From NCBI RefSeq assembly GCF_003576375.1, contig NZ_QWGE01000004.1, positions 310,001 through 374,000 on the forward strand: a stretch of DNA of 64,000 nucleotides. Direction: 5' to 3'. Below the pieces are notes generated by a model. That model did not search any database and was not told the origin of the DNA. It was given only the letters and a program-made list of their open reading frames with translations. Of the stretch, positions 57,511 to 64,000 are shown piece by piece. A program made the translations under genes and the position numbers. This DNA is from Pontibacter oryzae. Lineage in GTDB: Bacteria > Bacteroidota > Bacteroidia > Cytophagales > Hymenobacteraceae. The number at the start of each line of letters is the position of its first letter. Within the stretch, counting starts at the first letter, position 1.

Positions 57511-58800
57511 ATGAAATACCAGCCTATCGGGCAGGAGCTGTTTATCCGGCACCGGCAAAACTTTGCGCGGCAGCTCAAACCCTCTTCTATCGCTATTTTC
57601 CACTCGAACGATATAATGCCCACCAACGCTGATGGCACTACGCCCTTCCGGCAAAACAGTGATTTGTTTTACTTATCGGGCGTGGATCAGGAAGAAAGTG
57701 TCCTATTGCTTTTCCCGGATGCTAAAGCTGAGAAGCTCCAGGAAATACTTTTTGTGCGCGAAACCAACAGCCATATCCTGACGTGGGAAGGTTATAAGTT
57801 AACAAAGGAGCAAGCCCGCGAAACATCAGGGGTACAAACTGTATTCTGGACGCATCAGTTCGAGCAAATCCTGCACTCATTGATTTTCGAAGCAGAGCAC
57901 GTGTACCTGAACACAAATGAACACCTGCGCGCCGTAGTGGAGGTAGAGACCCGCGATGCCCGCTTTATCAGAAAAATGAAGGAACAATACCCGCTGCACA
58001 AGTATGAGCGCAGCGCCCCAATTATGCACCGGCTGCGTGCTATAAAATCGGAGCGTGAGGTAGAACTGATACAGCAGGCCTGCCAAATAACCGGCAAGGG
58101 CTTTAGAAGGCTTCTGGGTTTTATCAAGCCTGGCGTGATGGAGTATGAGATTGAAGCGGAACTGTACCATGAGTTTCTGCGGAACCGCTCACGCGGCCCA
58201 GCTTACGAGCCGATCATTGCCTCCGGTAAGAACGCCTGCATCCTGCACTACACCGACAACAGCCGGGAATGCGAGGACGGTGATCTGGTGCTGATGGATT
58301 TTGGTGCAGAGTATGCTAATTACGCCTCCGATCTGACACGCACTATACCTGTAAACGGCACCTTCACGGCAAGGCAACGCGAAGTATACACCTCAGTGCT
58401 TACCGTGATGAAAGCCGCCACGCGCATGCTTGTGCCAGGCAATACCTTAAACCAATACCACCAGTTTGTAGGAACGCTTATGGAAAACGAGCTGATAAAA
58501 CTTGGCTTGCTAAGCGAAAGCGATGTGCGCCAGCAAAATCCGGAGCAGCCTCTATATAAGAAGTACTTCATGCACGGCACCTCGCACCACCTGGGCTTAG
58601 ATGTGCACGATGTAGCCGACAAATACCGTGCGTTTGAGGCGGGTATGGTCTTTACCTGTGAGCCAGGGATCTACATACCGGAGGAAGGAATTGGCATACG
58701 CCTGGAAAATGATGTTTTAATTACGAGCAACGGGCCAAAAGACCTAATGGATCACATCCCGATTGAGCCAGATGAAATAGAGGAACTGATGCGGCGATAA
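57511..58800 (+). CDS. Xaa-Pro aminopeptidase (aminopeptidase P, M24B)
   Basis: A 429-residue protein. The N-terminal creatinase-like domain (about 1-165) has FRQNSDLFYLSGVDQEESVL. The pita-bread domain holds the dinuclear metal ligands: Asp in VLMDFGAEYANYASDLTRTI (two Asp), His in HGTSHHLGLDVHD, and two Glu in CEPGIYIPEEGIGIRLEND. It removes N-terminal residues before proline. No signal peptide, so cytoplasmic. A terminator follows 30 nt downstream. Confidence 0.95.
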   Translation: MKYQPIGQELFIRHRQNFARQLKPSSIAIFHSNDIMPTNADGTTPFRQNSDLFYLSGVDQEESVLLLFPDAKAEKLQEILFVRETNSHILTWEGYKLTKEQARETSGVQTVFWTHQFEQILHSLIFEAEHVYLNTNEHLRAVVEVETRDARFIRKMKEQYPLHKYERSAPIMHRLRAIKSEREVELIQQACQITGKGFRRLLGFIKPGVMEYEIEAELYHEFLRNRSRGPAYEPIIASGKNACILHYTDNSRECEDGDLVLMDFGAEYANYASDLTRTIPVNGTFTARQREVYTSVLTVMKAATRMLVPGNTLNQYHQFVGTLMENELIKLGLLSESDVRQQNPEQPLYKKYFMHGTSHHLGLDVHDVADKYRAFEAGMVFTCEPGIYIPEEGIGIRLENDVLITSNGPKDLMDHIPIEPDEIEELMRR

Positions 58801-58830
58801 CCGTACAGCAGCATATATAGAACTTATCGC

Positions 58831-58865
58831 AAGGTTGCCGTAAAACTATCGGCAACCTTTTTTAT
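58831..58865 (+). terminator. Intrinsic terminator of the aminopeptidase P gene
   Basis: A 10-bp stem AAGGTTGCCG/CGGCAACCTT with 9-nt loop, followed by TTTT. Confidence 0.88.
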
Positions 58866-59183
58866 TGTGCTTACTCTAAAATTATTGCCCTTGCATCAAA
58901 ATTTTTTTCAGAATACAACCTTGCAAGATAGATTAAGTTTGAAGTATAAGCGTGTGGAGCCTATGCATTTCAGGTGAAAAAGGAGTGCAATTTTATTTAA
59001 TGGACCACAGGGGATTAAGTATAACCTGATAAGCGAACATGCCTATGGATTACAAATACCACTCTATAAAGCGACGTGCCAGGGCGCAATCAGAGGCTCC
59101 TGTATCGAGATTATTTTTTTCTATTTAATAAACTCGTTTCAAACATGCACGTATTGTCATATCAAAATATACTTTGTAGAATT
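58866..59183. other. AT-rich region upstream of the TSP3-OmpA gene
   Basis: About 318 bp without a gene. The frame of the downstream gene is open for 36 codons before its ATG, but the product there is not signal-peptide-like. AAGTATA words occur near 58942, 59020 and 59169. No exact TAnnTTTG was found. Confidence 0.5.
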
Positions 59184-60647
59184 ATGCGAACACAATTAAC
59201 GAAAATTAGTAGACTCGCTTTCGCACTCATGTGCTTGCTGATAGCAAGCTCTGATCTAATGGCGCAAAGCTCTGATCAAAAGACAAATCTTCAGATATAT
59301 GGAAGCGCTTTACAATATAGAGGCGAGGTTGAGAACCAGCACTTCGAGAGCAACAGGCTTGAGTGGGGTGGAGGTCTTAACTTAAACCGCTATATCAGCC
59401 CTTCTTTTGATGGAGGTTTGCACCTGACCTACGGTAGCACAGAAGCTAACCAAAACGGCAACATGTTCGATGCCCAGATGGGTACTGCCATGCTTGCTTT
59501 ACGCCTGAAAATGTATGGCACTATCCTGAAAGAAGATGCTTTCATTGGGCCGTACCTGCAAATAGCAGGTGGTGGTGCTTGGGCCAAGACTGATGTTATG
59601 CGCGCTGACGGAACTACGCAGCAGGATGACAAGTTCTTCACTTCTGCCGTAAAAGGCGGCGCCGGTCTTCGTTTCCGTTTTTCTGATGCGGTAAGCGCGT
59701 TTGTAGAGTCAAACTACATGCTTATTGGCCAGGATAAGATTGACGGCTTCGATGAAGGTGAAAATGATCGTTTCCTGATGCACAATGTGGGCCTTGGGTT
59801 TAACTTAGGCAAAGCAAAAGACACAGATGGTGACGGTGTGCCGGATAGACGTGATGACTGCCCTGATACTCCAACCGGTGTGCAGGTAGACAAAAACGGT
59901 TGCCCAATTGACACGGACGGCGATGGCGTAGCTGACTACCAGGATGAGTGCCCTACTGAGGCTGGCGTTGCTAACCTGAATGGTTGCCCTGACAGTGATG
60001 GCGATGGTATCGCTGATAAGAACGACCAGTGCCCTGACCAAGCTGGTACAGCTGCAACAAACGGTTGCCCAGATGCTGACGGTGACGGTGTGGCCGATGC
60101 CAACGACAACTGCCCTGATACGCCAGCTGGTGTACAAGTAGGTGCCGATGGTTGCCCAGTTGACTCAGACGGTGACGGTGTTCCGGATAACGAAGATGCT
60201 TGCCCTAACTCTGCCGGTACTGCCGCTACTAAAGGTTGCCCAGAAGTAGATGCTGCCACCATGAAGCTGATCGAAGAAAAAGTGCGTTTTGAGTTCGACA
60301 GAGCCCGTGTGCAGGATTCTTACAAGCAACTGCTTGACAGCATTACTGTAGCACTTCAGAAATACCCAGATCACGTACTGTTGATCAAAGGCCACGCTGA
60401 CTACATCGGCTCTGAGGAGTACAACCAAGCCCTGTCTGAGCGCAGAGCAGAAGCGGTGAAGGAATACCTGATTCAGCAAGGCGTACAGAACCCAGACAGA
60501 CTGGTAACAAAAGGCTACGGCGAAACACAGCCACTCGTAAAAGTTAACGAGCGCTTGTCAAGACGTAGAACTGAGTCTGCCAGAGCGAAAAACAGACGTG
60601 TAGGCTTCGAGCTGAACACACCTGACATGCAGCTGAACATGGAATAA
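59184..60647 (+). CDS. OmpA-family outer-membrane protein with thrombospondin type 3 repeats
   Basis: 487 residues from MRTQLTKISRLAFALMCLLI, a signal peptide ending LMAQS. An N-terminal beta-barrel (about 25-205) is followed by TSP3 calcium-binding repeats (about 212-360) of the form DTDGDGVPDRRDDCP, at least six, separated by GVQVDKNGCPI and similar. The C-terminal OmpA domain (about 375-480) has VRFEFDRARV, LIKGHADYIGSEEYNQALSE and RAKNRRVGFEL. It links the outer membrane to peptidoglycan; a major porin-like protein is likely. The choice of start is based on the signal peptide. Confidence 0.95.
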   Translation: MRTQLTKISRLAFALMCLLIASSDLMAQSSDQKTNLQIYGSALQYRGEVENQHFESNRLEWGGGLNLNRYISPSFDGGLHLTYGSTEANQNGNMFDAQMGTAMLALRLKMYGTILKEDAFIGPYLQIAGGGAWAKTDVMRADGTTQQDDKFFTSAVKGGAGLRFRFSDAVSAFVESNYMLIGQDKIDGFDEGENDRFLMHNVGLGFNLGKAKDTDGDGVPDRRDDCPDTPTGVQVDKNGCPIDTDGDGVADYQDECPTEAGVANLNGCPDSDGDGIADKNDQCPDQAGTAATNGCPDADGDGVADANDNCPDTPAGVQVGADGCPVDSDGDGVPDNEDACPNSAGTAATKGCPEVDAATMKLIEEKVRFEFDRARVQDSYKQLLDSITVALQKYPDHVLLIKGHADYIGSEEYNQALSERRAEAVKEYLIQQGVQNPDRLVTKGYGETQPLVKVNERLSRRRTESARAKNRRVGFELNTPDMQLNME

Positions 60648-60668
60648 AAGTTAAAGTATAACTTACTG

Positions 60669-60710
60669 AAAAGCGGCCTGGGCAAATCGCCTGGGCCGCT
60701 TTTTTTGTTT
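60669..60710. terminator. Terminator between convergent genes
   Basis: The stem AAGCGGCCTGGGC with GCCTGGGCCGCTT (two central mismatches) is followed by seven T. It serves the TSP3-OmpA gene and perhaps the opposing flavoenzyme gene. Confidence 0.82.
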
Positions 60711-60838
60711 CGTAAAGTATAAAAGTATAGCTTCCTTATCAGGGTGCTAACAAGAAAGGCAAGCCTTGCAGCCTGCCCATCCAGAAAATCAACGTTCACT
60801 ATAACTTTGGAGAAAATGGCAGTTGCGGCCATACTTAT

Positions 60839-61855
60839 TTAACTCAGTTCAAAAGCCTCGGCAAGCAACTCGTATGAGCGGAGCCTATCCTCGAAGCTAT
60901 ATGTAATTGTTACAAGCATCAGCTCTTCAACGCCGTACTGGACAGCCAACTCCTCCAGTTTATACTTTACCTGCGCTTGCGTGCCGCAAATTACACGCTG
61001 GCGGTTATAAGCAATGCGCTGCTGCTCGGCCTCCGTATAGTTCTGGCGCTGTACATCTTCGTAAGGCGGCACGCCGGCACTAATACCTTTCTCTATCCGC
61101 AGCATCAGTAAATCCATGGTTGCCTGCAGTTCCAATGCCTTCTCCTCAGTATCGGCGCACAGCACAAACACACCTACATTCGCTTCCGGCTCACTTAAAA
61201 ATGCTGAAGGCTCAAAATGCTGCCTATAAGCCTGCACCATCTGTGGCCCCCCGATAGGGTTTATAAAATGCGCAAACGAGAACGCGAGTCCAAAATGAGA
61301 GGCAAACAAGCCACTCTGCCCGCTACTGCTGAGTATGTATACAGGAGGCGCGGAAGGTGCGGCAGGGTTTGCGCGTATTTTCTCGGTGATGTCGCCGGGC
61401 TCGAAGGTGTCGTGCAGGTAGTGGCCCAGGTCCTTGAGCTGTTGCATAAAGGCAGCCTCATTAAACTCGTTGTGCGGGTTAAGCGCTGCCGCGGTTAGGC
61501 GGTCGCTGCCCGGTGCGCGGCCAATGCCCAGGTCTATGCGGCCGGGGTAAAGCGTTTCCAGCATTTTAAAATTCTCAGCAACTTTAAGGGCACTGTAGTG
61601 TGGCAACATCACGCCTCCTGAGCCAAGCCGGATATGCTCTGTTTTGGCAGCTAAGTGTGCTAGCAACACTTCGGGTGTAGAGCCAGCCAGCGATCGGGTG
61701 TTGTGGTGCTCTGATACCCAGAAACGTGTATAGCCCCACTGCTCGGCCATTTGTGCCAGCTTTACCGTTTCTTGGATAGCCTGCTTCGCCGTGCCCAACT
61801 TTCTTACAGGGGATTGGTCAAGTATGCTTAGCTTTAGTTTTCGGGAGGTGCTCAT
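60839..61855 (-). CDS. LLM-class flavin-dependent oxidoreductase
   Basis: 338 residues from MSTSRKLKLSILDQSPVRKL; the TTG two codons earlier is not needed. A luciferase-like TIM barrel of the YhbW/MsnO8-like group: GYTRFWVSEHHNTRSLAGST, RLGSGGVMLPHYSALKVAEN, and LYPGRIDLGIGRAPGSD are hallmarks. It oxidises a small substrate with reduced FMN supplied by a separate reductase; substrate unknown. It is monocistronic. Confidence 0.93.
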   Translation of the reverse strand: MSTSRKLKLSILDQSPVRKLGTAKQAIQETVKLAQMAEQWGYTRFWVSEHHNTRSLAGSTPEVLLAHLAAKTEHIRLGSGGVMLPHYSALKVAENFKMLETLYPGRIDLGIGRAPGSDRLTAAALNPHNEFNEAAFMQQLKDLGHYLHDTFEPGDITEKIRANPAAPSAPPVYILSSSGQSGLFASHFGLAFSFAHFINPIGGPQMVQAYRQHFEPSAFLSEPEANVGVFVLCADTEEKALELQATMDLLMLRIEKGISAGVPPYEDVQRQNYTEAEQQRIAYNRQRVICGTQAQVKYKLEELAVQYGVEELMLVTITYSFEDRLRSYELLAEAFELS

Positions 61856-62176
61856 GTGCAATTTATATGTTGGGGGATATAACAGGCTATGTTCAGAATT
61901 GTTGCACCCGACTTATACTTCTGTTATCGGTATAAAAGACGGTGAAAAAAAATAGGGTCAGTTCTCCCGGCTGGAAAACTGACCCTATGCACATTTAAGA
62001 ACCTACTCTGACCGCACAGCCAGCATAAACAGTTCAATTATTTCTTTTGATGGGCTTTGCCAATATTTATGCCAAACACTAAATATTTGCGAAGCGTAAT
62101 ATTTAGCCACTATTACTGGTAAAAGGCGAGTAAACCTTTCCAATTATGGGACTTAGCGACTCATGTCCGGGAAAAT
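61856..62176. other. 321-bp intergenic region downstream of pyrB
   Basis: The region between the pyrB stop and the flavoenzyme start. It holds the terminator at 61945-61988 and a 9-bp inverted repeat CTAAATATT/AATATTTAG at 62079-62106. The pyrB transcript would extend 190 nt past its stop before terminating, long enough to hold a 3' UTR element, but no gene is visible. Confidence 0.55.
61945..61988 (-). terminator. Terminator distal to pyrB
   Basis: A 12-bp perfect stem ATAGGGTCAGTT (61952-61963) with complement at 61977-61988; the minus strand continues into a long T run. It is about 190 nt after the pyrB stop. Confidence 0.8.
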
Positions 62177-63100
62177 TCAACCCTTCTGCGCAAGCAAGTA
62201 TAATACAGCCATGCGCACAGCCACACCGTTTTCAACCTGGTTAAGTATAATGGAATGGTGCGAGTCGGCGGCATCGGAGCTAAGTTCTACGCCTCTGTTA
62301 ATCGGGCCTGGGTGCATCAGTACGATCTCCTTGTCCAGGCTGTCTAGCATTTTTTTGTCGATGCCATAGTATAAGGTGTACTCGCGCAACGACGGGAAGT
62401 ACTTCATTTGCTGGCGCTCCAACTGTATGCGCAGCACGTTGGCAACATCGCACCAGGCCAGAGCCTTGCGCACATCGGTTTCCACTTTCACGCCAAGTGC
62501 CTGAATATACTTAGGCAATAGCGTGATGGGCCCGCAAACCATAACCTCGGCACCTTGTTTCTGAAGCGCGAAAATATTGGAGAGCGCCACCCGCGAGTGC
62601 AGAATATCCCCGATGATCACTACTTTTTTGCCGGCCACCTCGCCAAGTCTCTCCCTGATAGAGAAAGAGTCCAGCAATGCCTGCGTAGGGTGCTCATGGG
62701 TGCCATCGCCGGCGTTTACAATGTTGGCGGGTATGTGCTTGCTCAGAAAGTGCGGGGCACCTGGGCTGGAGTGGCGCATCACGATCATGTCCACTTTCAT
62801 GGCCAGGATGTTATTTACCGTGTCCAGTAGGGTTTCGCCTTTTTTTACAGAGCTACCGCTGCTGCTAAAGTTGATCACATCGGCGGAAAGGCGTTTCTCG
62901 GCCAGTTCAAATGAAAGCCGGGTTCGCGTGGAGTTCTCGAAGAACACATTGGCGATGGTAATATCGCGCAGCGAAGGCACTTTTTTAATCGGCCTGTTAA
63001 TTACATCCTTAAAATTATCCGCGATCTCAAAAATGAGCTGGATGTCTTGCGGGGTAATGTCTTTGATGCCTAACAGGTGCCGGACGCTGAGCTCTTGCAT
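62177..63100 (-). CDS. pyrB: Aspartate carbamoyltransferase catalytic subunit
   Basis: A 307-residue enzyme. The carbamoyl-phosphate site is STRTR (57-61) in FFENSTRTRLSFE, with the Lys loop SSSVKKGET, then HPTQALLD and the aspartate-binding region HPGPINRGVEL. It condenses carbamoyl phosphate and aspartate in the second step of pyrimidine synthesis. No regulatory subunit (PyrI) is visible here. It lies 12 nt downstream of pyrR, the same order as in Firmicutes-type pyr operons without the uracil permease. Confidence 0.96.
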   Translation of the reverse strand: MQELSVRHLLGIKDITPQDIQLIFEIADNFKDVINRPIKKVPSLRDITIANVFFENSTRTRLSFELAEKRLSADVINFSSSGSSVKKGETLLDTVNNILAMKVDMIVMRHSSPGAPHFLSKHIPANIVNAGDGTHEHPTQALLDSFSIRERLGEVAGKKVVIIGDILHSRVALSNIFALQKQGAEVMVCGPITLLPKYIQALGVKVETDVRKALAWCDVANVLRIQLERQQMKYFPSLREYTLYYGIDKKMLDSLDKEIVLMHPGPINRGVELSSDAADSHHSIILNQVENGVAVRMAVLYLLAQKG

Positions 63101-63112
63101 GGGTAAGAATAT

Positions 63113-63661
63113 TTATTCGTCGGATTTAGTTACTAGCCAGATGGCATCTTCGTTGGCTTGCTGCTCTTTCCACTCTACCAGTACACGCTGGCTTTGCAGG
63201 GAGTTTACCTGGTGGCCCACATAGGTTGGTTGTATGGGCAGGTGGCGCGTATACAGGCGGTCTACCAGCACCAGCAGTTCCACGTTTGCCGGGCGTCCAA
63301 AGGCTATCATGGCATCCAGGGCTGCGCGCACCGATCGGCCCGTATACAGCACATCATCCACCAGGATCACTTTTTTGCCTTCTATCAGAAAGTCAACCTT
63401 TGTGGCGTTGGCGGTAAGCGGTGTTTCCCTTCTCCGGAAATCGTCGCGGTAAAACGTGGTATCGAGGTAGCCCGTAGGTACTTGCTTGCCAAGTATGGAA
63501 GCTAGGGTATGCTGAATGCGCTGCGCTACAAACTTGCCGCGCGGCTGCAGGCCCAGGATAACAGAATCAGAAAAATCACCATGGTTCTCGATGAGCTGGT
63601 GGCACAGGCGCGTCACCATAATTTCGAGCAGTTGCTGGTTTACGATAAGTCTTTTCTGCAT
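63113..63661 (-). CDS. pyrR: PyrR (pyrimidine regulator / uracil phosphoribosyltransferase)
   Basis: A 182-residue phosphoribosyltransferase. The PRPP motif is VILVDDVLYTGRS (98-110). The N-terminal ILGLQPRGKFVAQRI and the insert YRDDFRRRETPL are family-typical. In Bacillus PyrR binds pyr mRNA and controls attenuation by UMP level, and has weak UPRTase activity. Here the predicted leader is only about 14 nt, too short for an attenuator before pyrR, and the pyrR-pyrB gap is 12 nt. Its regulatory mode in this organism is therefore open. Confidence 0.93.
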   Translation of the reverse strand: MQKRLIVNQQLLEIMVTRLCHQLIENHGDFSDSVILGLQPRGKFVAQRIQHTLASILGKQVPTGYLDTTFYRDDFRRRETPLTANATKVDFLIEGKKVILVDDVLYTGRSVRAALDAMIAFGRPANVELLVLVDRLYTRHLPIQPTYVGHQVNSLQSQRVLVEWKEQQANEDAIWLVTKSDE

Positions 63662-63680
63662 AGCCGGAAGATGTTACGTG

Positions 63681-63688
63681 CAAATATA
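63681..63688 (-). promoter_or_regulatory. Putative promoter of pyrR-pyrB (-7 TATATTTG)
   Basis: An exact TAnnTTTG match on the minus strand with a TTTC at 63708-63711 as a candidate -33 element at 19-nt spacing. It predicts a leader of about 14 nt. Confidence 0.5.
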
Positions 63689-63863
63689 GCTTTCCTGGTG
63701 AAGAAGCGAAAGTTTTAAGAGATTTAGCAGCCAGGAGTTTTCGGTTGAGATTTACTCGGCCCTGTGCCATACGTTGGTTGTAAAGCGGGTTTTAAAAACA
63801 TAATACTCCCATTACAGGCATAAGACAAACGCTTAAAATAGCGCCAGCCACGTATGGCCGTTG

Positions 63864-64000
63864 CTAAAAAGTGAGCTTGTTAATATAGAAAACCATGCGA
63901 TTATCACCGTTTTTCGGCTTGATGCGCTGAAAACCGAAGGCTGCCATACTATTGCCGTACCACCGGATGATGCCTGCCTGGTCGGTGTCAATAACCTTCT
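63864..64000 (-). CDS. C-terminal end of an unidentified protein (5' partial at window edge)
   Basis: An open minus-strand frame enters from the window end and stops at TAG (63864-63866), giving at least 45 residues including VIDTDQAGIIRWYGNSMAAF and NRMVFYINKLTF. It reads like real protein, and its frame is closed by the expected stop, with pyrR 200 bp further on the same strand. The family cannot be told from so short a piece. Confidence 0.55.
   Translation of the reverse strand, partial: KVIDTDQAGIIRWYGNSMAAFGFQRIKPKNGDNRMVFYINKLTF

Noticed and set aside
60802..60809. A perfect TAnnTTTG element (TAACTTTG) on the plus strand
   Set aside because: Only an eight-codon frame follows before the 3' end of an opposing gene, so no transcript is expected.

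Overview
The window reads as an ordinary stretch of a Bacteroidota chromosome, most likely a Cytophagales/Hymenobacteraceae (Pontibacter-like) organism; the genus is a guess. Supporting signs are a gliding lipoprotein gene (gldH), two proteins with type IX secretion (T9SS) C-terminal sorting domains, DUF2723 and GWxTD proteins, TSP3/OmpA outer-membrane proteins, and TAnnTTTG-type -7 promoter elements. Gene order is dense and on both strands. I see no phage, insertion sequence or CRISPR array, one tRNA (Arg, anticodon ACG), and no rRNA.

Layout. 0-6.7 kb: an NmrA-type reductase, a very unusual Ser/Gly/Tyr/Gln low-complexity protein divergent from a cold-shock protein, a membrane-anchored endo/exonuclease/phosphatase protein, and the PSP1-gldH pair. 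6.9-13 kb: an AT-rich flippase/glycosyltransferase pair, a zinc alcohol dehydrogenase, a double GNAT protein and a Gdx/SugE exporter. 12-17 kb, minus strand: the run rsfS-ftsH-LUD-lpxH-propeller, with birA divergent. 17.9-25.6 kb: two T9SS cargo proteins, DUF2723, GWxTD and rlmB. 25.7-31.5 kb: manC and kdsD (surface-sugar precursors), recQ, purD. 31.5-36 kb: bacilliredoxin, an AT-rich block with two orphan genes next to tRNA-Arg, a VTT membrane protein and a cystathionine gamma-synthase/lyase. 36-44.6 kb: OmpA lipoprotein, isoaspartyl peptidase, small stress-type genes, DUF421, thioredoxin, and several unknown secreted proteins. 44.7-54.8 kb: dnaE, an MFS exporter, a LysM lytic transglycosylase, an O-methyltransferase and an M16 peptidase. 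54.9-64 kb: an outer-membrane lipoprotein, a GT9 heptosyltransferase-like gene, a decayed membrane-protein gene, an aminopeptidase P, a TSP3-OmpA porin, an LLM flavoenzyme, and pyrR-pyrB. The window ends inside a minus-strand gene.

Themes. Many genes serve the envelope: LPS or exopolysaccharide precursors and assembly (kdsD, manC, lpxH, GT9, GT4, flippase, DUF2723), peptidoglycan turnover, OmpA anchors and T9SS cargo. The rest is housekeeping (replication, nucleotide synthesis, ribosome silencing, proteostasis).

Most worth a second look: (1) the word AAGTATR/YATACTT, with the palindrome AAGTATACTT, is strongly over-represented across coding, intergenic and terminator DNA; (2) the FUS-like low-complexity protein sits divergent from a cold-shock gene; (3) several bidirectional terminators are very long perfect palindromes; (4) AT-rich spacers are bounded by inverted repeats, one of which abuts a TTG-started dnaE; (5) a six-segment membrane-protein gene is interrupted by two in-frame stops and has lost its start inside an 8-bp repeat. 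I found no clear new multi-gene defence or metabolic system. All counts were made by eye and no database was searched.
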